Positions 42,741 through 50,257 of a DNA stretch of 64,000 nucleotides are shown here, one piece after another. The stretch comes from Limisphaerales bacterium (GTDB taxonomy: Bacteria > Verrucomicrobiota > Verrucomicrobiia > Limisphaerales > SXTU01). Numbering within the stretch: the first letter of the stretch is position 1; every line of letters starts with the position of its first letter. Location: positions 1-64,000 of the forward strand of contig WRPG01000024.1 in assembly GCA_009773355.1 (NCBI GenBank), in the 5' to 3' direction. Under the pieces are notes generated by a model. That model ran no database searches, was not told where the DNA came from, and saw nothing but the letters and a program-made list of their open reading frames with translations. A program made the position numbers and the translations under genes.

Positions 42741-43757
42741 GTGAAGGTTCTCATCCTCAAACCCAGCTCGCTCGGCGACGTGGTGCAGGCGCTCCCGCTC
42801 CTGCGCCTGCTCAAGCAGCACCGTCTCGACGCCGAGGTTCACTGGTGGCTCGCTGCGGAACTGCTCCCGCTGCTGGAAGGCGACGCCGACCTCGCGCAAC
42901 TCCTTCCCTTCGAACGCAAGCGCTGGCGCTCGCCCGCCTACTGGCCACAGGGTCTCGCCCAAATCCGGGCGATGCGCGCCGCCCGCTACGACTGGGTGAT
43001 TGACCTCCAGGGTCTCGCCCGCAGCGCGATGTTCGCGTGGCTGGCGGACGGCGCGTTCACCGTCGGTCTTGAACTCGAACGCGAGGGCGCGCACCTCGCC
43101 TACGACCTCGCCGTCCCGCGCCCGAAGGACCAGCCGCACGCCGTGGACTGGTATCTCGCCGTCGCCCGCGCGCTCGGCATCCCGGTGCATGACCACTTCG
43201 ACTGGCTGCCGCCGCGCGCTGAAGCAGCCGCCCTCGCCGAGACCAAGTGGCCGCCCAACGGCGCACGCTGGCTCGGCATCAATCCCGGCGCGCGCTGGGA
43301 CAACAAACGCTGGCCCGCCGAACACTTCGCCGAACTCGTCCGCCAACTCGCCGCGCGCGATGCCAGCTTCCGCTTCGCCCTCCTCGGCGGCTCCGGCGAC
43401 TGGCAACTCACGGAAACCATCCGCCGCGCCGCGCCTGACCGCTGCGTGAACTTCGCCGGGCGCACCACGCTGCCCGAACTCATCGAGGTGCTCCGCCGTT
43501 GCGAGCTGCTCGTCACCAACGACACCGGCCCCATGCACCTCGCCGCCGCGCTGCGCAAGCCCGTCGTCTCCCTCTTCGGCCCGACGCGCCCGGACCAGAC
43601 CGGCCCCTACGGACAGGAAGCCTCAGCCCTGCGCCATCCGCTCCCGTGCGCCCCGTGCATGAAGAGCCGCTGCCACTGGGCGGAGCCGCTGGCCTGCTTG
43701 CGGGGCATCTCGGCGGCGAGTGTGGCCGAGGCGGTTGTAGCGCGCCTCGCACGGTGA
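42741..43757 (+). CDS. Glycosyltransferase family 9 (lipopolysaccharide heptosyltransferase-like)
   Basis: 338 residues, GTG start at 42741. It has the GT9 N-terminus VLILKPSSLGDVVQALPLLR (acceptor side) and the donor-side motifs GINPGARWDNKRWPAEHFAE, FALLGGSGDWQLTE and LLVTNDTGPMHLAAALRKPV. Relatives (WaaC/WaaF) add ADP-heptose to the lipopolysaccharide inner core on the cytoplasmic face. This implies a Gram-negative LPS-type envelope. Which heptose position it modifies cannot be told. Confidence 0.9.
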   Translation: MKVLILKPSSLGDVVQALPLLRLLKQHRLDAEVHWWLAAELLPLLEGDADLAQLLPFERKRWRSPAYWPQGLAQIRAMRAARYDWVIDLQGLARSAMFAWLADGAFTVGLELEREGAHLAYDLAVPRPKDQPHAVDWYLAVARALGIPVHDHFDWLPPRAEAAALAETKWPPNGARWLGINPGARWDNKRWPAEHFAELVRQLAARDASFRFALLGGSGDWQLTETIRRAAPDRCVNFAGRTTLPELIEVLRRCELLVTNDTGPMHLAAALRKPVVSLFGPTRPDQTGPYGQEASALRHPLPCAPCMKSRCHWAEPLACLRGISAASVAEAVVARLAR

Positions 43758-43846
43758 AGTGTTCAGTTTTCAGTAGGAAACGGTCGTCCAAACGCGCACG
43801 AGGTTGCCTCCGCTCAACTGAATACTGAACACTGACTACTGATTAC
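43757..43846. repeat. ACTGATT-type heptamer hairpin
   Basis: The left arm is AGTGTTCAGTTTTCAGTAGG; the right arm is tandem AACTGAATACTGAACACTGA/CTACTGATTACTT units. It is the same family as at 13009-13104 and spans the heptosyltransferase stop codon (TGA at 43755-43757). Confidence 0.85.
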
Positions 43847-43880
43847 TTGCCCCTCCCCCGCCCGCGCCTACATTCCTTCC

Positions 43881-44762
43881 ATGCCGGAGACGCCAGTTGC
43901 CATTCGGAACAACCTCGCCGCCGTGCGGGATCACACGCGCGTCTACAAGGACTTCACCTACGTCTATCCCGTCATCTCGCGGCGCAGCGGCGGCCTCTCC
44001 ATCGGCATCAACCTCAACCCGGACAAGCACTGCAACTTCGACTGCGTGTATTGCGAGGTGGACCGCAAGACGCCGGGCAAGACCTCCGTCGTGGACCTCG
44101 CCCAGCTTCGCCAGGAACTCACCGCGCTGATTCACTTCGCCCGCGACGGCGGCCTCGCCCGCGAGCCGAAGTTTGATGAAATCCCGCCCGCCCTAACGCG
44201 CACTCCCCGCGACATCGCCTTCAGCGGCGACGGCGAGCCGACCATGCTCCACCACTTCGATGAGTGCGTGCGTGTCGCCGCCGAGGTGAAGCGCGCCGAG
44301 GACCTCGACACCACCAAGCTCGTCCTCATCACCGACGCCGCCGGTCTCGACACCGGCAGCGTGAAGCGCGGCCTCGAAATCATGGACGCCAACCAAGGCG
44401 AGGTCTGGGCCAAGCTCGATGCCGGCACCGAGGGCTACTACAAGCTCGTCAACCGCACCACCGTCCGCCTCGACCGCATCCTCCACAACCTCCTCGTCAC
44501 CGCGCGCGCGCGGCCCATCATCATCCAGAGCCTCTTCCTGCGGATGCACGGCCAGCCGATGCCGCCGGAGGAACTGGCCGAGTATTGTTTCCGTCTGGAG
44601 GAACTCGTCCACGACGGCGCGCAAATCCTGGAAGTCCATCTCTACACCATCGCCCGCCCCACGCCCGAACCGTTCTGCGGCAAGCTGACCAAGGCCGAAC
44701 TCGAAGCCATGGCCGCCACAGTGCGGGAGAGGACGGGGTTGAAGGTGGTGACGTTTGATTGA
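43881..44762 (+). CDS. Radical SAM protein
   Basis: 293 residues with the cluster motif CNFDCVYCEVDR (CxxxCxxC, about residue 49) and the glycine-rich FSGDGEPTMLHHFDE SAM-binding region; VHLYTIARPTPEP lies near the end. It is a YfkA/MoaA-like radical SAM family of unassigned function, about 290 residues long and without an auxiliary-cluster SPASM domain. The cytoplasmic [4Fe-4S] enzyme class is certain; the substrate is unknown. Confidence 0.88.
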   Translation: MPETPVAIRNNLAAVRDHTRVYKDFTYVYPVISRRSGGLSIGINLNPDKHCNFDCVYCEVDRKTPGKTSVVDLAQLRQELTALIHFARDGGLAREPKFDEIPPALTRTPRDIAFSGDGEPTMLHHFDECVRVAAEVKRAEDLDTTKLVLITDAAGLDTGSVKRGLEIMDANQGEVWAKLDAGTEGYYKLVNRTTVRLDRILHNLLVTARARPIIIQSLFLRMHGQPMPPEELAEYCFRLEELVHDGAQILEVHLYTIARPTPEPFCGKLTKAELEAMAATVRERTGLKVVTFD

Positions 44763-44816
44763 GCGGCCAAGAATCGCCTCGCACTCCATCGGACCGATGG
44801 TTAAATCCCTCCGCAG

Positions 44817-46430
44817 ATGAACCAGCTCTATTACGGCGACAACCTCCAAGTGCTGCGCGAGCACATCGCGTCCGAGTCGGTTGATCTCATCTACCTCGAC
44901 CCGCCGTTCAACTCCAAGCGCGACTACAACCTGCTGTTCAAGTCGCCGAAGGGCCACCAGAGCGAGGCACAAATTGAGGCATTCAAGGACTCGTGGTCTT
45001 GGGGAATGCAGGCGGAACATGAACTCCACGAACTCATGGGGCAGAAGAACACGAATGTTGCGCTCGTGATGGACGCGCTTCGCTCCTTCCTTGGGCGCAA
45101 CGACATGCTGGCCTATCTGGTGATGATGACCAATCGGCTGCTGGAGTTGCACCGGGTGCTCAAGCCCACCGGCTCGCTCTACCTCCACTGCGATCCGTCC
45201 GCTTCCCACTACCTGAAGCTCGTTCTCGACGCCGTCTTTGGAAAAGAGAACTACCGGACGGAGGTTAGTTGGAAGCGGCAGAGCGCGCACAACGACGCCA
45301 AGCAAGGCAGGCAACAATACGGCAATATCCGGGACGTTATCTTTTTCTACACGAAGTCCGCCAAGTGGACCTGGCACTGGCTTTACACCCCCTACGACGA
45401 AAGCTATGTCGAAGACTTTTATCGCTTCGTCGAGCCGGAGACCGGAAAGAGGTATCGCCTCAGTGACATCACCGCACCCGGGGGCGCCTCACCCGAGAAG
45501 CGCAACCCGCGCTACGAATTTCTGGGTGTCACGCGTTACTGGCGCTACGCGAAGGAGACCATGACGAAACTCCACGCCGAGGGGCGCATCGTGCAGACCG
45601 CGCCGGGCCGCGTGCCCGCCTACAAGCGCTATCTCGATGAGATGCCGGGCGTCGGTCTGCAAAACGATTGGAGCGACCTGAAACCAGTCAGCGGGAATGA
45701 ATCCCTTGGCTACCCCACTCAGAAGCCCCTTGCCCTGCTGGAGCGCATTCTTTCCGCCAGCAGCAATCGCGGCGACATGGTGCTCGACCCTTTCTGCGGG
45801 TGCGGCACCGCCGTCCACGCGGCGCAGAAGCTTAAGCGCAAGTGGATCGGCATCGACATCACGCATCTAGCCATTTCGCTTATCGAGAAGCGGCTCAAGG
45901 ATGCCTTCAAATCGGGCTGCGATTTTGATGTTCATGGGACTCCCCAAGACCTTGCCGCCGCGCGCGACCTCGCCGAGCGAGACAAATATCAGTTCCAGTA
46001 TTGGGCGGTGTCGCTTGTGAACGCCCAGCCAGCCCAGGGCAGGAAGAAGGGGGCGGATGGGGGCGTTGATGGGTTGAAGTTCTTCCATGACGTGGACAAG
46101 GACGGGGCGCGCAAAATCGTCGTGAGCGTGAAGGGCGGTGGCTTGAAGACGGATGACGTGCGGGCGCTCAACCATGTCCGCGAACGCGAGCAGGCGGAGA
46201 TTGCGCTCTTCATCACGCTCGAAACCCCGACCAAAGGGATGATCGCCGACGCTGCATCCGCCGGCTTTTATACCAGTGCAGCGAATCACAAGGTCGCGCG
46301 CGTGCAACTGTTGACGATTGAGAGCCTGCTCTCTGGCAAGCAACGCGCCGAGCATCCTGACTACGCGCCGGACTTGAACTTCAAGAAGGCCAAGGTCGAG
46401 GCAACTGGAGAGCAGAAGGAATTACTTTAG
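44817..46430 (+). CDS. DNA methyltransferase fused to a restriction-endonuclease-like domain
   Basis: 537 residues. Methyltransferase motif IV (YLDPPFNSKRDY, about 25) precedes motif I (DPFCGCGTAVHAAQ, about 325), the beta-class order of N6-adenine/N4-cytosine enzymes. GYPTQKPLALLERIL is the usual preceding signature. The last 130 residues contain GADGGVDGLKFF ... IVVSVKGGGLKTDDVR, matching an Mrr-like/PD-(D/E)xK core, with Ser at the usual Glu/Gln position (SVK). The gene may thus be a single-chain restriction-modification-like protein. No separate R or S gene is adjacent. Confidence 0.85.
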   Translation: MNQLYYGDNLQVLREHIASESVDLIYLDPPFNSKRDYNLLFKSPKGHQSEAQIEAFKDSWSWGMQAEHELHELMGQKNTNVALVMDALRSFLGRNDMLAYLVMMTNRLLELHRVLKPTGSLYLHCDPSASHYLKLVLDAVFGKENYRTEVSWKRQSAHNDAKQGRQQYGNIRDVIFFYTKSAKWTWHWLYTPYDESYVEDFYRFVEPETGKRYRLSDITAPGGASPEKRNPRYEFLGVTRYWRYAKETMTKLHAEGRIVQTAPGRVPAYKRYLDEMPGVGLQNDWSDLKPVSGNESLGYPTQKPLALLERILSASSNRGDMVLDPFCGCGTAVHAAQKLKRKWIGIDITHLAISLIEKRLKDAFKSGCDFDVHGTPQDLAAARDLAERDKYQFQYWAVSLVNAQPAQGRKKGADGGVDGLKFFHDVDKDGARKIVVSVKGGGLKTDDVRALNHVREREQAEIALFITLETPTKGMIADAASAGFYTSAANHKVARVQLLTIESLLSGKQRAEHPDYAPDLNFKKAKVEATGEQKELL

Positions 46431-46441
46431 CCGATCGGGTC

Positions 46442-46954
46442 ATGGCGTGCGCCACGGGACATCCTTCCGACCTCGCCGCTCTTCTTGCCCTGACAGCCGC
46501 CTGCATCGCGCGGATGCGCGCCGACGGCATTGAGCAATGGGATGAGGTTTATCCGGACGCCGCCGTCCTTGCCCGCGACCTCGCGGCGGGGGCGTTGCAC
46601 GTCTTGCGGGAGGGGGATGGCATCATCGCTTGTGTCACGCTGGACACCACGCACGACCCGCTCTGGCAGGGCATGGACTGGTCAGCAGCGGGCGAACCGG
46701 TGGCAGCGGTGCATCGGCTCATGGTGCATCCGGCGGCGCAGGGACGCGGCCTCGCCAAGCAGCTCATGGCCCACGCCGAGTCGCTCGCGCGGGCGCGGGG
46801 CTTCCGCGCCATCCATTTAGACTGCTTCACGGCGAACCCTGCCGCGCTCGCCCTCTACGAACGCCTCGGCTACCACCGCACCGGCACCGCGACGATGCGC
46901 AAAGGCCCGTTCGTCTGCTTCGAGAAGCTGCTCGCGCCGAAGGAGACGACGTGA
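46442..46954 (+). CDS. GNAT-family N-acetyltransferase
   Basis: 170 residues; the acetyl-CoA loop is VHPAAQGRGLAKQLMAHAES, with HLDCFTANPAALALYERLGY as the C-terminal helix-strand. The acceptor substrate is unknown. It starts 11 bp after the methyltransferase stop. Its stop codon and last residues (KETT) come from the left arm of a repeat hairpin, so the native C-terminus has been replaced. Confidence 0.88.
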   Translation: MACATGHPSDLAALLALTAACIARMRADGIEQWDEVYPDAAVLARDLAAGALHVLREGDGIIACVTLDTTHDPLWQGMDWSAAGEPVAAVHRLMVHPAAQGRGLAKQLMAHAESLARARGFRAIHLDCFTANPAALALYERLGYHRTGTATMRKGPFVCFEKLLAPKETT

Positions 46955-47028
46955 GGAGTCTCACTTCAAACTCAGAACGCAGAACCCGGAACGTGGCACC
47001 AGATCAGAGACTCCTCACGTCGTCTCCT
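46941..47028. repeat. Perfect 22-bp inverted repeat (GTAGGAGACGACG family)
   Basis: Exact arms at 46941-46962 and 47007-47028 surround a core of AGAACGC/AGAACCC units. The left arm carries the stop codon of the GNAT gene. Confidence 0.93.
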
Positions 47029-47092
47029 ACGGATGGGATGATGGGAGGATTCCATTGCATCCCGCCGCCGTCGCCGCAAAGTTCCCGCGCGC

Positions 47093-48181
47093 ATGATCCG
47101 GAACATCATCTTCGACTGGTCGGGCACGCTGGTGGATGACCTGCCCGCCGTCCTGCGCGCCACGAACCACTGCTTCACCTCCGCCGGCAAGCCCGAGATG
47201 TCGCTCGACCAGTTCCGCGCGGAGTTTTGCCTGCCGTTCCAGCCATTCTACGACCGCCATCTGCCCGGCGTGCCGATGACGCAACTCGAAGCGTGGTTCC
47301 ACGCGCGCTTCCGTGAGGTGCAGGACCTGGTCGAACCGCTGCCGCACGCGCGGGACTTCCTCCTCTTCTGCCGCGAGCGCGGGGTGCGGACGTTTCTCCT
47401 GAGCACGGTGCATCCCGACCACTGGGAGACCCAGGCGGCGAGCACGGACTTCGGGCGGTTCATTGACCGGCCCTACACCGGTATCTGGGACAAGCGGAAG
47501 GTCATCCAGCAGCTCGTTGCGGAGAATGGCCTCGACCCGCAGGCCACCGTCTTCATCGGCGACATGGCGCACGACATCGAGACGGCGAAGCACGGTGGCA
47601 TCCACTCGGTGGCCGTGCTGACCGGCTACAACAAGCTCCCCCAGCTCCGCGCCGCCGCGCCCGACCTCATCGTCGAGCACCTCGGCGAACTGCGCGACCT
47701 GCTCACGCGTGGCGGGATGCGCCTCAACTCTCAACTCTCAACCCTCAACTCCCACCCCGTCCCCATCTCCACCGTCGGCGGCCTCATCCTCGACGCGGAC
47801 GACCGCGTGCTCATGCTGCGCACGCACAAGTGGTCGCATCTCTGGGGCATCCCCGGCGGCAAGATCAAGTGGGGCGAACGCTCCGAGGACGCGCTCCGCC
47901 GCGAGTTGCTGGAGGAGACGGGGCTGGCCATCACCGACATCCGCTTCGTCATGGTGCAGGACTGCATCCACTCGAAGGAGTTTTACCGCGACGCGCATTT
48001 CCTCCTGCTCAACTACACCTGCCGCGCCTTCGGCAGCACGCCGCCGATCACGCTCAACGACGAGGCGCAGGAGTTCCGCTGGGTGACGCTGGCGGAGGCG
48101 ATGGGGATGGAGCTGAACCGGCCGACGAAAATCCTGCTGGAAGAAGTGATTGGTAGCCGATGTGAGGAGGCGGAAACTTAG
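47093..48181 (+). CDS. HAD hydrolase - Nudix hydrolase fusion
   Basis: 362 residues. Residues 1-205 are a HAD-superfamily phosphatase (IIFDWSGTLVDD, FLLSTV, VFIGDMAHDIETAK), similar to phosphoglycolate-phosphatase-like proteins. Residues 225-350 form a Nudix domain with a full box (GGKIKWGERSEDALRRELLE then ETGL) and preceding HLWGIPGGK. The linker (LNSQLSTLNSH) is exactly a translated CTCAACT heptamer repeat, so two neighbouring genes appear to have been joined in frame by the repeat. The C-terminus (SRCEEAET) is likewise derived from the repeat at 48153. Confidence 0.88.
   Translation: MIRNIIFDWSGTLVDDLPAVLRATNHCFTSAGKPEMSLDQFRAEFCLPFQPFYDRHLPGVPMTQLEAWFHARFREVQDLVEPLPHARDFLLFCRERGVRTFLLSTVHPDHWETQAASTDFGRFIDRPYTGIWDKRKVIQQLVAENGLDPQATVFIGDMAHDIETAKHGGIHSVAVLTGYNKLPQLRAAAPDLIVEHLGELRDLLTRGGMRLNSQLSTLNSHPVPISTVGGLILDADDRVLMLRTHKWSHLWGIPGGKIKWGERSEDALRRELLEETGLAITDIRFVMVQDCIHSKEFYRDAHFLLLNYTCRAFGSTPPITLNDEAQEFRWVTLAEAMGMELNRPTKILLEEVIGSRCEEAET
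47722..47752. repeat. CTCAACT heptamer repeat at a domain junction
   Basis: Four tandem 7-bp units (CTCAACT/CTCAACC), no inverted arm, translated as the HAD-Nudix linker. It is the same unit as at 54616-54646. Confidence 0.9.
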
Positions 48182-48215
48182 GCCATCCAGTCCGCCTCCT
48201 CACGTCGGCGGCTAC
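48153..48215. repeat. GTAGCCGCCG-family hairpin over the HAD-Nudix stop
   Basis: The left arm (GTAGCCGATGTGAGGAGGCG, 48153-48174) and right arm (TCCGCCTCCTCACGTCGGCG, 48191-48215) pair almost fully. The stop codon lies in the loop. Confidence 0.92.
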
Positions 48216-48220
48216 GAACC

Positions 48221-48649
48221 ATGTCCACCATCACCCTCACCGACCTCGAAGTGTTCTACCACGTCGGCGTGCCGGACGCGGAGCGGGCGCAACCGCAGCG
48301 GCTGCTGCTGACCGTCGAGATGCAGCACGACTTCACCCGCGCCGCCGCCAGCGACGACCTGCGCGAGACGATTGACTACTACGCGGTATCGCGCCGCTTG
48401 CTGGCCTTCGGCGAGGGCCGGAGCTGGAAGCTGATCGAGAAGCTCGCGGCGGACATCGCGGCGATGGTGCTGGCGGATTTCGGCGCGGGGGCCGTGAGCG
48501 TGGAAGTGAAGAAGTTCATCATCCCCGAAGCGCGCCACGTCAGCGTGCGCCTGACGCGGACGCCGAGCGCGGCCTTGAGGCCGCAGAAGCGTGTGAAGGC
48601 CAAGGGTGAACAAACGCAGCCTCGCCGATCATCGCGCTCTGCGGCGTGA
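48221..48649 (+). CDS. folB: Dihydroneopterin aldolase
   Basis: 142 residues. The FolB fold is recognisable from LTDLEVFYHVGVPDAERAQP (catalytic-region Tyr) to IEKLAADIAAMVLADF and VEVKKFIIPEARHVSV. It cleaves dihydroneopterin in tetrahydrofolate synthesis. The enzyme normally ends near VRLTR (about residue 112); the remaining 30 residues (PSAALRPQKRVKAKGEQTQP) are read from palindromic GCGGCCTTGAGGCCGC-type sequence. No other folate gene is adjacent. Confidence 0.85.
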   Translation: MSTITLTDLEVFYHVGVPDAERAQPQRLLLTVEMQHDFTRAAASDDLRETIDYYAVSRRLLAFGEGRSWKLIEKLAADIAAMVLADFGAGAVSVEVKKFIIPEARHVSVRLTRTPSAALRPQKRVKAKGEQTQPRRSSRSAA

Positions 48650-48668
48650 TCGCCGCGCTCCTTGCGCC

Positions 48669-50048
48669 TCACTTCCCACCGGTCGCGGGCACGGTGAGCA
48701 CTTCCTTGAGCTTGCTGGTGACCGCCTCCGCCGATGCGCCGGTGCTCGACTTCATCCCGGCCGCCAGCCCGGAGACAAACGCCGTGGAGGACGACGTGCC
48801 GCTGACCAGGTAAGCCTTGCCGCCGAAGTAGATGATGCTCGATCCCGGCGCGGCCACGTCCACGAACTCGCCGCGATTGGCGTAGCTGGCCAGGCCGTTC
48901 TTGCCGCCGGCCGTCACCGCGAGCACTTCGGGATACGCCGCCGGATAATTCGGCAGCGTGGTCGGCTCGTTGCCAGCGGCCGCGATGAACAGCACGCCGC
49001 GCTCGGCCCCCTTGCTGATGACGTTGTGCAGCAACTGGCTGTCGCCGCCGCTGGCGAGGCTGAGGTTGATGATGCTCGCGCCCGCGTTGAGCGCCTCGAC
49101 GATGCCGCGCGCGACATCGAACGTGCTCGTCGTGTCCGCGTTGCCATACACGTCCACCGGCAGCACGCGCACGGAGGTGGCCGCGCCCTTGTCCTGCGTG
49201 CTGGCGAGCCCGCGCATGAGCGTCTCGAACATCGAGGTGCCGTGCGTCGGGCTGGTGTCGCCCGGCGTCGCGTCGCCCGCCACGGACACCCCCGGCAGGA
49301 GAAACTCGCTGTAGGGGGAATTCCGCTGCACGGGCTGGTCCACCAGGCCCACGACCAATTGCCCGGCGGGCGCGCTCGCGTCGGGCTTGAGCGTGAGCGG
49401 CAGCGCGGAACTGGCGGCGAGCGGATCGGCGAACGTCGGGCGCGGGATGGCGTAGTTGTAGTCCGCCTCAAAGTCGGAATTGCCGTTCAACGACGTGAGC
49501 GCCTGCCGGGCGGCGTCCTCGTCCGCAAACTTCAGCCGGTAGGCGCCAAACTTGTCCACCCGCCCGGTGACTTTCGCGCCGAGCCGCTTCGCCAGCTCGT
49601 CCGCGCTTTCCTTGCTGCCGGGTTTGCGCAGCAGGACGAGTTCGTCGGCGATGGGCTTGGCCTTGGCCGCCTCGCGCCGGCGCACTGGCTGCGTGGCATC
49701 GCCGACCGAGGTGCGGAAGACGAAGAGCTTGGCGGGCGCGTTGGGCTGCGGCAGCACCGCGTAGCTGAGTTCGCCCAGCATCCGACCGAGGGCGTCGCCG
49801 GCGGAGAGGTTGCTGAACTTCACGGACACGGGCTGCTTGAGCCGGGTGCCCGGCTCGACGAACACCTGCCAGCCGGTGACGTCGGCGAGCTGTTCGAGCA
49901 GTTGGGGCAGCGTCCAGCCGGCAATGTCCGCGTCCACCCGCTCGCCGCCGCCGCGCCAGACCAGCTTGTCTGCTGCGTGCGTCGGGCCGGCGACGAAGGC
50001 CAGCGCCAGCAGCGCCAGGCACAGGCCGGTTTGGAGCGCGTGGTTCAC
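48669..50048 (-). CDS. Secreted subtilisin-family (S8) serine protease with STN-like N-terminal domain
   Basis: 459 residues from a GTG at 50048, chosen because a signal peptide (TGLCLALLALAFVAGPTHA) follows; an ATG at 50123 would add a poor leader. Residues about 30-105 look like a secretin/TonB short N-terminal (STN) domain (LPQLLEQLADVTGWQVFVEP to AGDALGRMLGELSYAV). The peptidase has VVGLVDQPV (Asp), SPTHGTSMFETLMRG (His) and VSGTSSSTAFVSGLAAG (nucleophile Ser), with AAAGNEPTTLPNYPAAYPEV as the oxyanion region. It is divergent from the PpiD-like gene. Confidence 0.85.
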   Translation of the reverse strand: MNHALQTGLCLALLALAFVAGPTHAADKLVWRGGGERVDADIAGWTLPQLLEQLADVTGWQVFVEPGTRLKQPVSVKFSNLSAGDALGRMLGELSYAVLPQPNAPAKLFVFRTSVGDATQPVRRREAAKAKPIADELVLLRKPGSKESADELAKRLGAKVTGRVDKFGAYRLKFADEDAARQALTSLNGNSDFEADYNYAIPRPTFADPLAASSALPLTLKPDASAPAGQLVVGLVDQPVQRNSPYSEFLLPGVSVAGDATPGDTSPTHGTSMFETLMRGLASTQDKGAATSVRVLPVDVYGNADTTSTFDVARGIVEALNAGASIINLSLASGGDSQLLHNVISKGAERGVLFIAAAGNEPTTLPNYPAAYPEVLAVTAGGKNGLASYANRGEFVDVAAPGSSIIYFGGKAYLVSGTSSSTAFVSGLAAGMKSSTGASAEAVTSKLKEVLTVPATGGK

Positions 50049-50202
50049 GGGGCACAGATACCACCCCGGCTGCGCGCCTGCGAGCGGTCTTTCTTTCGGG
50101 GCGACAGGCATCGGACTGTTCAACGCCGCCCCGGCCGTTTGGTTGCCGGATTTCCGGGCCGCTCGTTGACGGCCCGGCGAGCGCCGTGGCCCGCTTTAGG
50201 GT

Positions 50203-50232
50203 TTGACCGGCTTGCAAACGCGCGGCTAGGTT
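50203..50232 (+). promoter_or_regulatory. Possible sigma-70-type promoter for the PpiD-like gene
   Basis: TTGACC, an 18-bp spacer and TAGGTT, 26 bp before the ATG at 50258. The -35 match is good and the -10 match is weak. Confidence 0.35.
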
Positions 50233-50257
50233 TCCCGCCTGATTTTTCGGCCCGATT

